A stretch of 64,000 nt of DNA, from positions 62,001 to 126,000 of the forward strand of contig KK211387.1 in the NCBI GenBank assembly GCA_000622025.1, written 5' to 3'. Of this stretch, positions 25,353 through 33,144 are shown in pieces; within the stretch, counting starts at the first letter, position 1, and every line of letters starts with the position of its first letter. The position numbers and the translations under genes are program-made. The notes beneath the pieces are model-generated. The model did no database searches and was not told the DNA's origin. It worked only from the letters and a program-made list of their open reading frames with translations. This DNA is from Lachnospiraceae bacterium AD3010 (GTDB lineage: Bacteria > Bacillota > Clostridia > Lachnospirales > Lachnospiraceae).

Positions 25353-27449
25353 ATGGCAGAAATAAAAACTCTAATAGATGATTACCAGGGAAAGAACATA
25401 GCCATTTATGGACTTGGCACAGAAACAGAACGCTTTCTCTCAGAATGGGGAGATAAGTTTTCCATAGTAGGTCTTCTTGATGGCTTCAAGTCAGAAGGCG
25501 AAATGTATGGGTATCAGATTTTGCCGCATCAGGCAATTTTAGATCTGGATGTAAAGCTGATCATAGTCGTTGCAAGACCCGGATCCTGTAAGGCAATTGC
25601 AAAGAGGGTAGGTGGTTTCTGCAAAGAACACGGGATTGCATTATATGATGTACGCGGACGGGACTTACTGGATGCATCATCCGTGACTTTTGACTTTAAG
25701 GGGCTTAATGGGTTAAGTAAGCAGGTCTTACAGGATAGAATATCTGATGCAGATGTTGTCAGCTTTGATCTGTTTGATACATTAGTAATGAGAAAGATAC
25801 TGTCTTATACAGACATATTTGATTTTATGGATTGCCGGCTTCGTGAAAATGGAATTTGTATTCCCGATTTTGCAAGACAAAGACTCTTTGCTGAAAAGGA
25901 ACTGTCGAAGACTGCACCACCTAAGTTGAAGGAAATATATGATCTTGTTCTTAGAAACATCGGAGGAAGTCTTATAGATGATTCAGAATTAGCACAGATG
26001 GAGTGGGAAATAGATTTTTCCCTTTTGGATGAAAGAAAGGAAGTTAGAAAGATATTCGAGGAAGCACTGTCTCTGGGTAAGAAGGTTGTTATAACCACAG
26101 ATAGCTATTATTCGAATGAGCAGATAGTTCAGATCCTTGACAGATATGGGTTTAATGGATATGACAGTCTGCTCGTGTCTTGTGAATATGGAACGGCTAA
26201 AACACAGAAACTGTTTTCTGTATTATCAGACAAGTACAGTGGGAAAAGAATACTGCATATCGGGGATGATGAACTTGCTGATATAGAAAAGGCTAAGGCC
26301 TGCGGAATAGATTCCTTCAGGCTTTACAGTGCTTCCGATCTATTTGATGTACTTGGCGGACTTGGAACTGATGAAGTAATAAAAGATATATCAGATCGTG
26401 TAAAGATCGGTCTTTTCCTTGCACGCATCTTTAATAGTCCGTTCTGGTTTGAGGATGAGGAACGCAGATTGACGGTAAATGATGCATCTGATGTCGGCTA
26501 TCTGTTTTGTGCTCCCATGATCTCGGATTATACACTCTGGCTTAAGGCAAATACGGATAAGCAGGGATATGGACAGATACTTTTTGGAGCAAGAGATGGA
26601 TATCTGGTAGGCAGGCTCTTCAGAATGATTGATGATTCAAAGGATTCATACTATTTCCTCTCGTCACGAACTGCAGCTATTCGTGCGGGGATGGATTCGC
26701 AGGAAGATATAGATTACGTGGACAGTATGAAATATTTTGGATCTCCTGAGGATGAATTGAAAGTGCGCTTTGGTATTGAAGTTGAGGATGTGAGTTTGGT
26801 TGATCGAAGCGCACTGATACTGGATAAGGCAAAACAACAGAGAGAGAACTATCATAAGTATATCGGGAAACTTGGTATTGGTCCTGGAAAACTTGCTTTG
26901 TTTGATTTTGTGGCAAAAGGCACAACACAGATGTATCTTCAAAAGCTATTCAAACAACATATGAAGGGCTTTTACTTTCTTCAGTTAGAACCGGAATTCA
27001 TGGCCGACAAGGATTTAGACATTGAACCGTTCTATTCAGATGAAGAGAAGAATACAAGTGCCATCTTTGATAATTATTATATTTTGGAGACTATGTTGAC
27101 TGCACCATATCCGCAGATGATTGAAATGGACAATGAAGGAAATCCGGTTTTCGCGGCGGAAACGAGGTCAAAGCGGGACTTACAAGTGTTTGATAGGGCT
27201 CAAAGGGGGATTTTGCAGTATTTCAGAGAATATTTAAGTATTTTGCCTGTGTCAGCAAGAACAGAGAATAAAATATTAGATGAAAAGCTGCTGGCTCTTG
27301 TAAACAGAGTACAGATTCTTGATGAGGATTTTCTGGCATTAAAGGTCGAGGATACGTTTTTTGGCAGAATGACAGATATTTCCGTTCTGTGTTATACTGA
27401 AAAAACAGAATTCAGAGGAACAGGACGTCAGGGAGAACCGGCCCCCTGA
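25353..27449 (+). CDS. Large HAD-superfamily protein with N-terminal Rossmann-like module
   Basis: The chain has 698 residues. Residues 8-110 are the shared module (IAIYGLGTETERFL). A HAD hydrolase core follows: VVSFDLFDTLVMRK (motif I with nucleophile aspartate), KVVITTDSYYS (motif II), a lysine in GTAKTQKLF (motif III) and LHIGDDELADIEKA (motif IV). The last 300 residues (for example ILFGARDGYLVGRLF and FLSSRTAAIRAG) are unlike simple phosphatases but resemble the long HAD proteins of capsule loci (COG5610-like, from memory). It may be a phosphatase or phosphotransferase of glycan assembly. The final residues (EFRGTGRQGEPAP) are encoded by an intergenic-type repeat, so the original C-terminus was probably changed. 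Confidence 0.75.
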   Translation: MAEIKTLIDDYQGKNIAIYGLGTETERFLSEWGDKFSIVGLLDGFKSEGEMYGYQILPHQAILDLDVKLIIVVARPGSCKAIAKRVGGFCKEHGIALYDVRGRDLLDASSVTFDFKGLNGLSKQVLQDRISDADVVSFDLFDTLVMRKILSYTDIFDFMDCRLRENGICIPDFARQRLFAEKELSKTAPPKLKEIYDLVLRNIGGSLIDDSELAQMEWEIDFSLLDERKEVRKIFEEALSLGKKVVITTDSYYSNEQIVQILDRYGFNGYDSLLVSCEYGTAKTQKLFSVLSDKYSGKRILHIGDDELADIEKAKACGIDSFRLYSASDLFDVLGGLGTDEVIKDISDRVKIGLFLARIFNSPFWFEDEERRLTVNDASDVGYLFCAPMISDYTLWLKANTDKQGYGQILFGARDGYLVGRLFRMIDDSKDSYYFLSSRTAAIRAGMDSQEDIDYVDSMKYFGSPEDELKVRFGIEVEDVSLVDRSALILDKAKQQRENYHKYIGKLGIGPGKLALFDFVAKGTTQMYLQKLFKQHMKGFYFLQLEPEFMADKDLDIEPFYSDEEKNTSAIFDNYYILETMLTAPYPQMIEMDNEGNPVFAAETRSKRDLQVFDRAQRGILQYFREYLSILPVSARTENKILDEKLLALVNRVQILDEDFLALKVEDTFFGRMTDISVLCYTEKTEFRGTGRQGEPAP

Positions 27450-27486
27450 CTCAAGTGAGTCAAGGAGAACCGTCCCCTCTGACTCC
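27431..27486. repeat. REP-like element: two near-identical 22-bp units around a TGACTCA palindrome
   Basis: GGAGAACCGGCCCCC + TGACTC at 27432-27452 is followed by GGAGAACCGTCCCCTCTGACTC at 27464-27485. Between and overlapping them is the palindrome TGACTCA-AG-TGAGTCA at 27447-27462. The unit resembles GGGACGGTTCTCC-type extragenic repeats of clostridia. It encodes the last residues of the HAD protein upstream and lies at the boundary between AT-rich and GC-richer sequence. Confidence 0.75.
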
Positions 27487-27510
27487 TGACTCCGGGAAGG
27501 ATCATAACGT

Positions 27511-28581
27511 ATGAGAAACGTAGCACTTATTACAGGTATTACAGGACAGGATGGTTCGTACCTTGCGGACCTTCTGCTGGAGAAGGGATACGAGGTTCAC
27601 GGTATCATCCGGCGGCAGTCCAGCATTAATACAAAGCGTATCGACCATTTGTATTACAACAGGGAGCTGAAGGACAAGACCTTCTTTCTGCATCATGGCG
27701 ATATGACGGATTCCAGTAATCTGAACCGCATGATAGAGCAGATACAGCCGACGGAAATATATAATCTCGCGGCCCAGTCCCATGTCGGGGTTTCCTTCGA
27801 GGTGCCTGAATATACCGCGGAAACAACGGGAGTGGGGACCTTGCGTATCCTTGACGCCATAAAGAAAACGGGAGTCAAGTGCCGCTTCTATCAGGCTTCC
27901 ACATCTGAGCTTTTCGGGGGCATCCCGGAGACAGCGCCGCAGTCGGAGAAGACACCCTTCTATCCGAAGAGTCCCTACGGGGCAGCTAAGCTTTATTCAT
28001 ACTGGATAACGGTGAATTACAGGGAGGCATACGGCCTTTACGCCTGCAACGGCATTCTCTTTAACCACGAGTCGCCGAGACGCGGAGAGACCTTTGTGAC
28101 AAGGAAGATAACCCAGGCCGTGGCAAGGATCATTAACGGGGATCAGGACACCCTTCCCTTGGGAAATCTGAATGCGAAGCGTGACTGGGGCTTTTCCGGA
28201 GATTATGTGGAAGGGATGTGGCGGATCCTGCAGCAGGATAAGCCGGGAGACTATGTTCTTGCTTCCGGAGAGACCCATTCCGTACGTGAATTTGCCGAGC
28301 TTGCCTTTAAGGAGGTTGGTATAGACCTCGAGTGGAGGGGCACCGGAGTCAATGAAAAGGGCTATGACAGGAATACTGGCAGGATCTACGTGGAGGTCAA
28401 TCCGAAGTACTTCAGACCCGCTGAGGTGGAGCTCCTTTGGGGAGATCCCTCCAGGGCGGAGAAGGAGCTTGGCTGGAAGAGGCAGACCAGCTTCAGGGAA
28501 CTGGTGCATATGATGGTTGACTCTGATATGAAGGACATTACCGGGAAAACCATAGAGGAATACCTGCAAACAACCCTTTGA
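27511..28581 (+). CDS. gmd: GDP-mannose 4,6-dehydratase (second copy)
   Basis: A chain of 356 residues with [15 protein letters not shown] (NADP loop), [56 protein letters not shown] (catalytic Y-x3-K) and [16 protein letters not shown]. It makes GDP-4-keto-6-deoxymannose. The sequence is closer to the classical Gmd of capsule loci than the first copy is, and its codons are GC-richer, so the two copies have different histories. No GDP-fucose synthase (fcl/wcaG) is in the window; the product may feed the aminotransferase at 7152 or genes elsewhere. The start has GGGAAGG upstream. Confidence 0.95.
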   Translation: MRNVALITGITGQDGSYLADLLLEKGYEVHGIIRRQSSINTKRIDHLYYNRELKDKTFFLHHGDMTDSSNLNRMIEQIQPTEIYNLAAQSHVGVSFEVPEYTAETTGVGTLRILDAIKKTGVKCRFYQASTSELFGGIPETAPQSEKTPFYPKSPYGAAKLYSYWITVNYREAYGLYACNGILFNHESPRRGETFVTRKITQAVARIINGDQDTLPLGNLNAKRDWGFSGDYVEGMWRILQQDKPGDYVLASGETHSVREFAELAFKEVGIDLEWRGTGVNEKGYDRNTGRIYVEVNPKYFRPAEVELLWGDPSRAEKELGWKRQTSFRELVHMMVDSDMKDITGKTIEEYLQTTL

Positions 28582-28659
28582 CGGGTGTATGTCTTGGGGA
28601 TATAATAGGTGTGATTACTAAGGTAAGCAGCAACGGAGAAATTTAAGGAGGGCAGGGGT

Positions 28660-28980
28660 ATGGACAATGTTGATCTTGCCAGGCTTGAGGATGCGGTTGA
28701 CGGCCTGAGGCATAATCTGAGAAGTGTGAGACATAATGTTAATGAACTGATAAACAAGGAGGAGGAAATAAAAATGAGAGAGACCAAAAGAGATCCCATT
28801 CTCTGGGCATTGGCTATTATCGGAGTGATCGCTGCGGTTGCGGCCATTTCCTATGCGGTTTATCGTTATTTCACACCTGATTATCTGGAAGACTATGACG
28901 ATGATTATGATGACAGGTTTGATGATGATTTCTTTGATGATGAGGAAGAGGAAGCTAAGCCCGTAAAGAAGGATGAGTAG
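28660..28980 (+). CDS. Small single-span membrane protein with acidic tail; two possible starts
   Basis: The full frame gives 106 residues: a short helical N-terminus, one membrane helix (WALAIIGVIAAVAAISYAV) and a very acidic tail (DYDDDYDDRFDDDFF) that should face the cytosol or surface. Two well-placed ribosome sites exist: AAGGAGG at 28645-28651 before ATG 28660, and AAGGAGGAGG at 28756-28765 before an in-frame ATG at 28774. The second start would give a 68-residue form that begins just before the membrane helix. No known family was recognised. The protein stands alone between gmd and the rRNA methyltransferase. Confidence 0.7.
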   Translation: MDNVDLARLEDAVDGLRHNLRSVRHNVNELINKEEEIKMRETKRDPILWALAIIGVIAAVAAISYAVYRYFTPDYLEDYDDDYDDRFDDDFFDDEEEEAKPVKKDE

Positions 28981-28984
28981 AAAG

Positions 28985-29047
28985 ATCATTCTGACGACGC
29001 TGTCATTCTGACTACACTGTCATTCTGAGCGAAGCGAAGAATCTTTT
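28985..29047. repeat. TCATTCTGAG repeat, three starts in tandem, abutting a gene start
   Basis: TCATTCTGAC appears twice, then GTCATTCTGAGCGAAGCG continuing to GAAGAATCT at 29019-29045. The last copy runs right up to the ATG at 29048 and occupies the place where a ribosome site would be expected. Confidence 0.8.
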
Positions 29048-30442
29048 ATGAAGAAAAAAGAAATATATACGGGGACTGTAAGAGAGCTTAAGTTCCCTAA
29101 TAAGGGAATCGTCTGCACAGATGAAGGGGACGTCACGGTAAAAGGCGCTCTTCCGGGGCAGACGATTTCTTTTATGCTTACAAAAGTGAAGAACGGCCGC
29201 TTCGAAGGGAGGCTTATGGAGGTATTGGAGAAGGCTCCTGATGAGAGGGTGAGCCCCTGCCCACATTTTGGGATCTGCGGGGGATGCACCTATCAGAACC
29301 TTCCCTACGAAGCAGAGCTTAAATTAAAGAACTCCCAGGTAAAGACCATATTGGACCGTGCCATAGACGGGGATTATGATTACGAAGGGCTGATCCCTTC
29401 CCCGTCGGATGAGGAATATAGGAATAAGATGGAGTTCTCATTCGGTAATGAATTTCTCGACGGCCCGCTCACGCTGGGTATGCACAGGGCGGGGCGTTTT
29501 AATGATGTGGTAACTGTTGACGGCTGCTGCATAGCTGACGGGGATTACCGCCTGATAATCAGAAAGACTCTGGATTTTTTCAGTTCGAGAAACATTCCAT
29601 TTTACAGAAAGCATACGGAAGAGGGCTTCCTTCGGCACCTCGTGATCAGAAAAGGAAGGAAGAGCGGAGAGATACTTCTTTTGATCGAGACCACCACGCA
29701 GCTTGACTTTGATATGGGTGAGTATGCAAAAATGCTGCTGGCGTTGGAAGGCCGGGGGGAAGATCCTTCGCTGGCAGGCAGATTCGCCGGCATACTTCAT
29801 CTACGGAACGACAATCATGCGGATAATGTGCAGGGAAGCGATATTACGGTTCTTTACGGCAGGGATTTTTTCTATGATGAGATACTGGGCTTAAGCTTCA
29901 GGATAACACCCTTTTCTTTTTTCCAGACCAATACAATGGGTGCTGAGCTTCTTTATTCAAAGGCCCGGGAGTATGCTTTATCAGTGATGAACGGCGGAAA
30001 GGTACCGGTGATATTTGACCTCTATAGCGGCACCGGCACCATAGGACAGATAATGTCGAAGGCCGCGGATAAGGTTATCGGTATCGAGATAGTTTCGGAG
30101 GCTGTGAAGGCGGCAAGGGAGAATGCAGCCGCAAATCACCTTGAGAATACCGAATTCATCGCAGGCGATGTGTTGAAGGAGCTTGGAAGTATTGAGGAAA
30201 AGCCGGATATCATTATTCTTGATCCCCCGAGGGACGGTTGTGCTCCGAAGGCTCTTTCAAAGATCATTGACTACGGATGCAGACATATCATTTATATTTC
30301 CTGTAAGATAACAAGCCTGGAGCGTGACCTTGTTCCCCTTCAGGACGCGGGCTACAGGGTCATTAAGGCCGCCGCGGTGGATATGTTCCCAAACACGGCA
30401 AATGTCGAAGTCGCAACGCTCCTTGAGCGCGTGAGCAACTGA
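29048..30442 (+). CDS. rlmD: RlmD/TrmA-type RNA (uracil-5-)-methyltransferase
   Basis: A chain of 464 residues that methylates uracil C5 in rRNA (U1939/U747-type sites of 23S rRNA in Firmicute homologues). The N-terminal TRAM domain is followed by the 4Fe-4S cysteines CPHFGICGGCTYQ, then the methyltransferase domain with FFQTNTMGAELL, FDLYSGTGTIGQI (SAM loop), IILDPPRDGCAPKAL and the catalytic-cysteine motif IYISCKITSL. The exact target site (RlmD, RlmCD or TrmA) is not decided by sequence alone. No Shine-Dalgarno precedes ATG 29048 because a repeat sits there. It is a housekeeping gene unrelated to the glycan genes. Confidence 0.9.
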   Translation: MKKKEIYTGTVRELKFPNKGIVCTDEGDVTVKGALPGQTISFMLTKVKNGRFEGRLMEVLEKAPDERVSPCPHFGICGGCTYQNLPYEAELKLKNSQVKTILDRAIDGDYDYEGLIPSPSDEEYRNKMEFSFGNEFLDGPLTLGMHRAGRFNDVVTVDGCCIADGDYRLIIRKTLDFFSSRNIPFYRKHTEEGFLRHLVIRKGRKSGEILLLIETTTQLDFDMGEYAKMLLALEGRGEDPSLAGRFAGILHLRNDNHADNVQGSDITVLYGRDFFYDEILGLSFRITPFSFFQTNTMGAELLYSKAREYALSVMNGGKVPVIFDLYSGTGTIGQIMSKAADKVIGIEIVSEAVKAARENAAANHLENTEFIAGDVLKELGSIEEKPDIIILDPPRDGCAPKALSKIIDYGCRHIIYISCKITSLERDLVPLQDAGYRVIKAAAVDMFPNTANVEVATLLERVSN

Positions 30443-30569
30443 AAAGTCCGTTCCTTAAGATTTTCTGTATTTTCGTTCATTAGCTTTCTTCTTATGATAC
30501 AATCAACGGGTTGCAGATAACGAAATCCTGCCTGCTGCTTCTTACGCAGGCTAAAGGCAGGGAGTTTTG

Positions 30570-30584
30570 ATGTTTGTGCCATGA
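30570..30584 (+). CDS. Four-codon leader ORF coupled to the SGNH gene
   Basis: GGCAGGGAG at 30556-30564 is followed by ATG TTT GTG CCA TGA, whose stop overlaps the ATG of the SGNH gene at 30581 (ATGA). The SGNH gene itself has no well-spaced ribosome site, so this mini-ORF may load ribosomes for it. It may also be chance. Confidence 0.3.
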   Translation: MFVP

Positions 30585-31552
30585 ACAAAAGCCGGATCAC
30601 GAAAAACACTATAGACGGACTTCTTTTTCTGGGGATCCTCCTTGTAATATTCGCTGTTTCATCAATGCTTGTAAAGCCTGACTTCGGCGAGGTCTATAAT
30701 ATTGTTCAGGTCACACAGAAGCTGGATTCTTTTGAAGAGGAGATACCGAATACCATTGATGTGATCTTTGCGGGAAACAGCGAGGTATACAGGACCTTTT
30801 CCCCGCAGCAGCTCTTTAAGGAAAACGGCATTTCCTCATACTGCATGAGTGAGAGCGCCCTGAGGCTATGTGATGCCCTGGAGCTTATAAAGGCTTCATA
30901 TGATTCCCAGACACCATCGGTGATAGTCCTTGAGGCGGACACGATCTTTTCAGATGCCTATACGCATAAGGACGGCTACGCACTTCCGACGAATCTTATC
31001 GAGGATATCTTTCCCATATTCCACTATCACACAATATATAAAGCTTATGCGCCGAAATTTATTTATGATGACAGTGTACCCTTACGTACAGAGCACGCCC
31101 TCAGGGGCTTTGTGGAAACAAATGAGGCCGTGCCTTATACCGGGCCTGCGGATTATATGAGTGTGGGTGATCCTGTCGGGATCAATGAGGAGAGTAAGAA
31201 ATATCTGGCGGAAATACGGAAGTTCTGCGAAGAAAAGAATGTTCCCCTGGTTCTGACCGCTGCGCCCAACGCAAAGAACTGGACCTATTCAAAAAACGAG
31301 GCTTTAACAAGGTATGCCGAAAAGTACGGTCTTGACTTTGTGGATCTGAATATGCACCTTGAGGATATGGGAATTGACTGGGCAACCGATACCATGGACG
31401 GCGGAAACCACATGTCCTTTGAGGGCTCGAAAAAGACCACAGCGTTTTTCGGAAAGTACCTTAAGGATAATTTCGATCTGCCCGATCACAGAGGGGATCA
31501 AAAGTACAATGGCTGGGAAAAAGATATCAAGGAGTATGGACTGTATCCGTGA
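30581..31552 (+). CDS. SGNH/DltD-like extracytoplasmic acyl-transfer partner (first copy)
   Basis: A chain of 323 residues with an N-terminal membrane anchor (GLLFLGILLVIFAVSSML) and an outside SGNH-hydrolase-like domain. DVIFAGNSEVYR is block I with the candidate nucleophile serine, and MDGGNHMSFEGSKK is block V with the D-x2-H pair. Such proteins work with a membrane-bound O-acyltransferase (MBOAT) to move an acyl group onto an exported polymer, as DltD does with DltB. The MBOAT gene overlaps its stop. A close paralogue at 46,051 has the same partner arrangement. The acyl group is unknown; the operon's adenylation and carrier proteins suggest an amino acid. Confidence 0.8.
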   Translation: MNKSRITKNTIDGLLFLGILLVIFAVSSMLVKPDFGEVYNIVQVTQKLDSFEEEIPNTIDVIFAGNSEVYRTFSPQQLFKENGISSYCMSESALRLCDALELIKASYDSQTPSVIVLEADTIFSDAYTHKDGYALPTNLIEDIFPIFHYHTIYKAYAPKFIYDDSVPLRTEHALRGFVETNEAVPYTGPADYMSVGDPVGINEESKKYLAEIRKFCEEKNVPLVLTAAPNAKNWTYSKNEALTRYAEKYGLDFVDLNMHLEDMGIDWATDTMDGGNHMSFEGSKKTTAFFGKYLKDNFDLPDHRGDQKYNGWEKDIKEYGLYP

Positions 31553-33144
31553 GTATTGATCTTTTTTTTGAATGTATAAGATTATGGTGGGATCCGGTTT
31601 ATTCGTCCTGGATGTTTTTTGCTCTTTTTCTGCCGGTGGTGATACTTCTTTATACCATCGTAAAGGGAGAAAAGCGTTATCTCGTGCTCCTTTTTTCAAG
31701 CTGGTTCTTCTTTATCTCCATAAGCGGATGGCTCTTCATAATACACCTTGTTGAAACCGTTTTCACCTGGAAAACAGCCCTTTCGATACAAAAGATCAGC
31801 GAAGACTCTTCGTTGAAAAGGAAGGAAAAAAACGCGAAAAAGAAGGGGATACTCACCAAAGGGATCCTCATGCTTATTTTTGTCCTTTTTATCCTGAAAT
31901 ACCTTGATTTTACGGGCTCGGGCATAGTCCGGCTTATACATCTTATACACATTCCTTTTCCTGAGTGGCGGATGTTAAATATCATCGCTCCGGTGGGCAT
32001 TTCCTACTTTACCCTGGAAGCTGTATCCTACCTTTCAGATGTGTACTGGGAAAAAACAGAAGCTGAAAAGAGTTATTCAAAGGTTGCTCTTTATATGGGA
32101 TTTTTCCCCACATTGATCGAGGGCCCCATCACCAGGTTTTCCGATATAAAGGATACCCTGTTTAAGGGGATACCTGTGACATATGAGAATCTGACGGCGG
32201 GGTATCAGAGGATACTTCTCGGGCTTTTTAAGAAGCTTCTGATCGCAGATCATCTCGCTCCCGCTGTGGATATAGTGTACGGACTTGACGAGATGAAGGG
32301 GAGTATCGCCTTGTATGCTGCCATTATCTTCACCGTTCAGGAATATATGGATTTTTCGGGCTCCATTGACATAGTGATCGGTGCCGCGAGGATCTTCGGG
32401 GTGAACTTAAAGGAAAACTTCCGTCAGCCCTTCTTTGCAAAGAATGCTTCCGACTTCTGGCACAGGTGGCATATCACCCTCGGGACCTTTTTCCGGGACT
32501 ATATTTTCTATCCCGTGTCCGTGAGTAAGGGTGTGATGAAGCTTTCCAAAAAAATGAAGGACCGCTTCGGTATGGAGGTTAGCCGCCTGACCGGCCCGAC
32601 CATCGCTATATTCTGTGTATGGATAATGAACGGGATCTGGCATGGTCCGAAGTGGACCTATATTTTCTACGGACTGTACTACTTCGTGCTTATCTTTACG
32701 GAGAATCTTCTGGAAAAACCTTTTCTTTCCCTTTTGGCAAGGCTCAGAATGGATGAGGGATCGATGCCGGTGAAGGTCTTCCGCTCGATCAAGCTCTTCT
32801 TTATAGTGATCTTCGGGGAAATGTTTTTCAGGGCGGAAGCCATGTCACAGGGAATAAAGATGTTCACCCTTATCTTTACTGACTTTGATACGGATGCCCT
32901 CTTAAGCGGCCTCGGGGAATACGGTATGGATTATCATGATTACCTGACTGTCATTGTTGCATTTCTTCTGATAATGCTCTTTAATGTGCTTAAGGAAAAG
33001 AATGTTCCCTTTGACAGGAAATTCAAAGCTCTTCCGAAGCCTGTCCGCTGGGCGGCCTGGTATGTTATCATTATGAGTATAGTTGTTTTCGGTGCCTATG
33101 GCAGCGGATATGATGCAGCGGGGATGATATATGCAAAGTTTTAA
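31549..33144 (+). CDS. MBOAT-family O-acyltransferase, DltB/AlgI-like (first copy)
   Basis: A polytopic membrane protein of 531 residues with about ten or more hydrophobic spans. MBOAT landmarks are GISYFTLEAVSYLSDVY, EGPITRFSDI, FRQPFFAKNASDFWHRWHITL and the catalytic-histidine motif MNGIWHGPKWTYIFYG. The length fits the AlgI/PatA group better than the shorter DltB. It should carry an acyl group from the cytosolic carrier across the membrane to an outside acceptor. GTG at 31549 overlaps the SGNH stop, and its end overlaps the adenylation gene by 14 bp, so the operon is tightly coupled. Confidence 0.9.
   Translation: MSIDLFFECIRLWWDPVYSSWMFFALFLPVVILLYTIVKGEKRYLVLLFSSWFFFISISGWLFIIHLVETVFTWKTALSIQKISEDSSLKRKEKNAKKKGILTKGILMLIFVLFILKYLDFTGSGIVRLIHLIHIPFPEWRMLNIIAPVGISYFTLEAVSYLSDVYWEKTEAEKSYSKVALYMGFFPTLIEGPITRFSDIKDTLFKGIPVTYENLTAGYQRILLGLFKKLLIADHLAPAVDIVYGLDEMKGSIALYAAIIFTVQEYMDFSGSIDIVIGAARIFGVNLKENFRQPFFAKNASDFWHRWHITLGTFFRDYIFYPVSVSKGVMKLSKKMKDRFGMEVSRLTGPTIAIFCVWIMNGIWHGPKWTYIFYGLYYFVLIFTENLLEKPFLSLLARLRMDEGSMPVKVFRSIKLFFIVIFGEMFFRAEAMSQGIKMFTLIFTDFDTDALLSGLGEYGMDYHDYLTVIVAFLLIMLFNVLKEKNVPFDRKFKALPKPVRWAAWYVIIMSIVVFGAYGSGYDAAGMIYAKF

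Noticed and set aside
27997-28569. A 190-codon minus-strand frame
   Set aside because: Antisense to the catalytic half of the second gmd, whose motifs are unmistakable.
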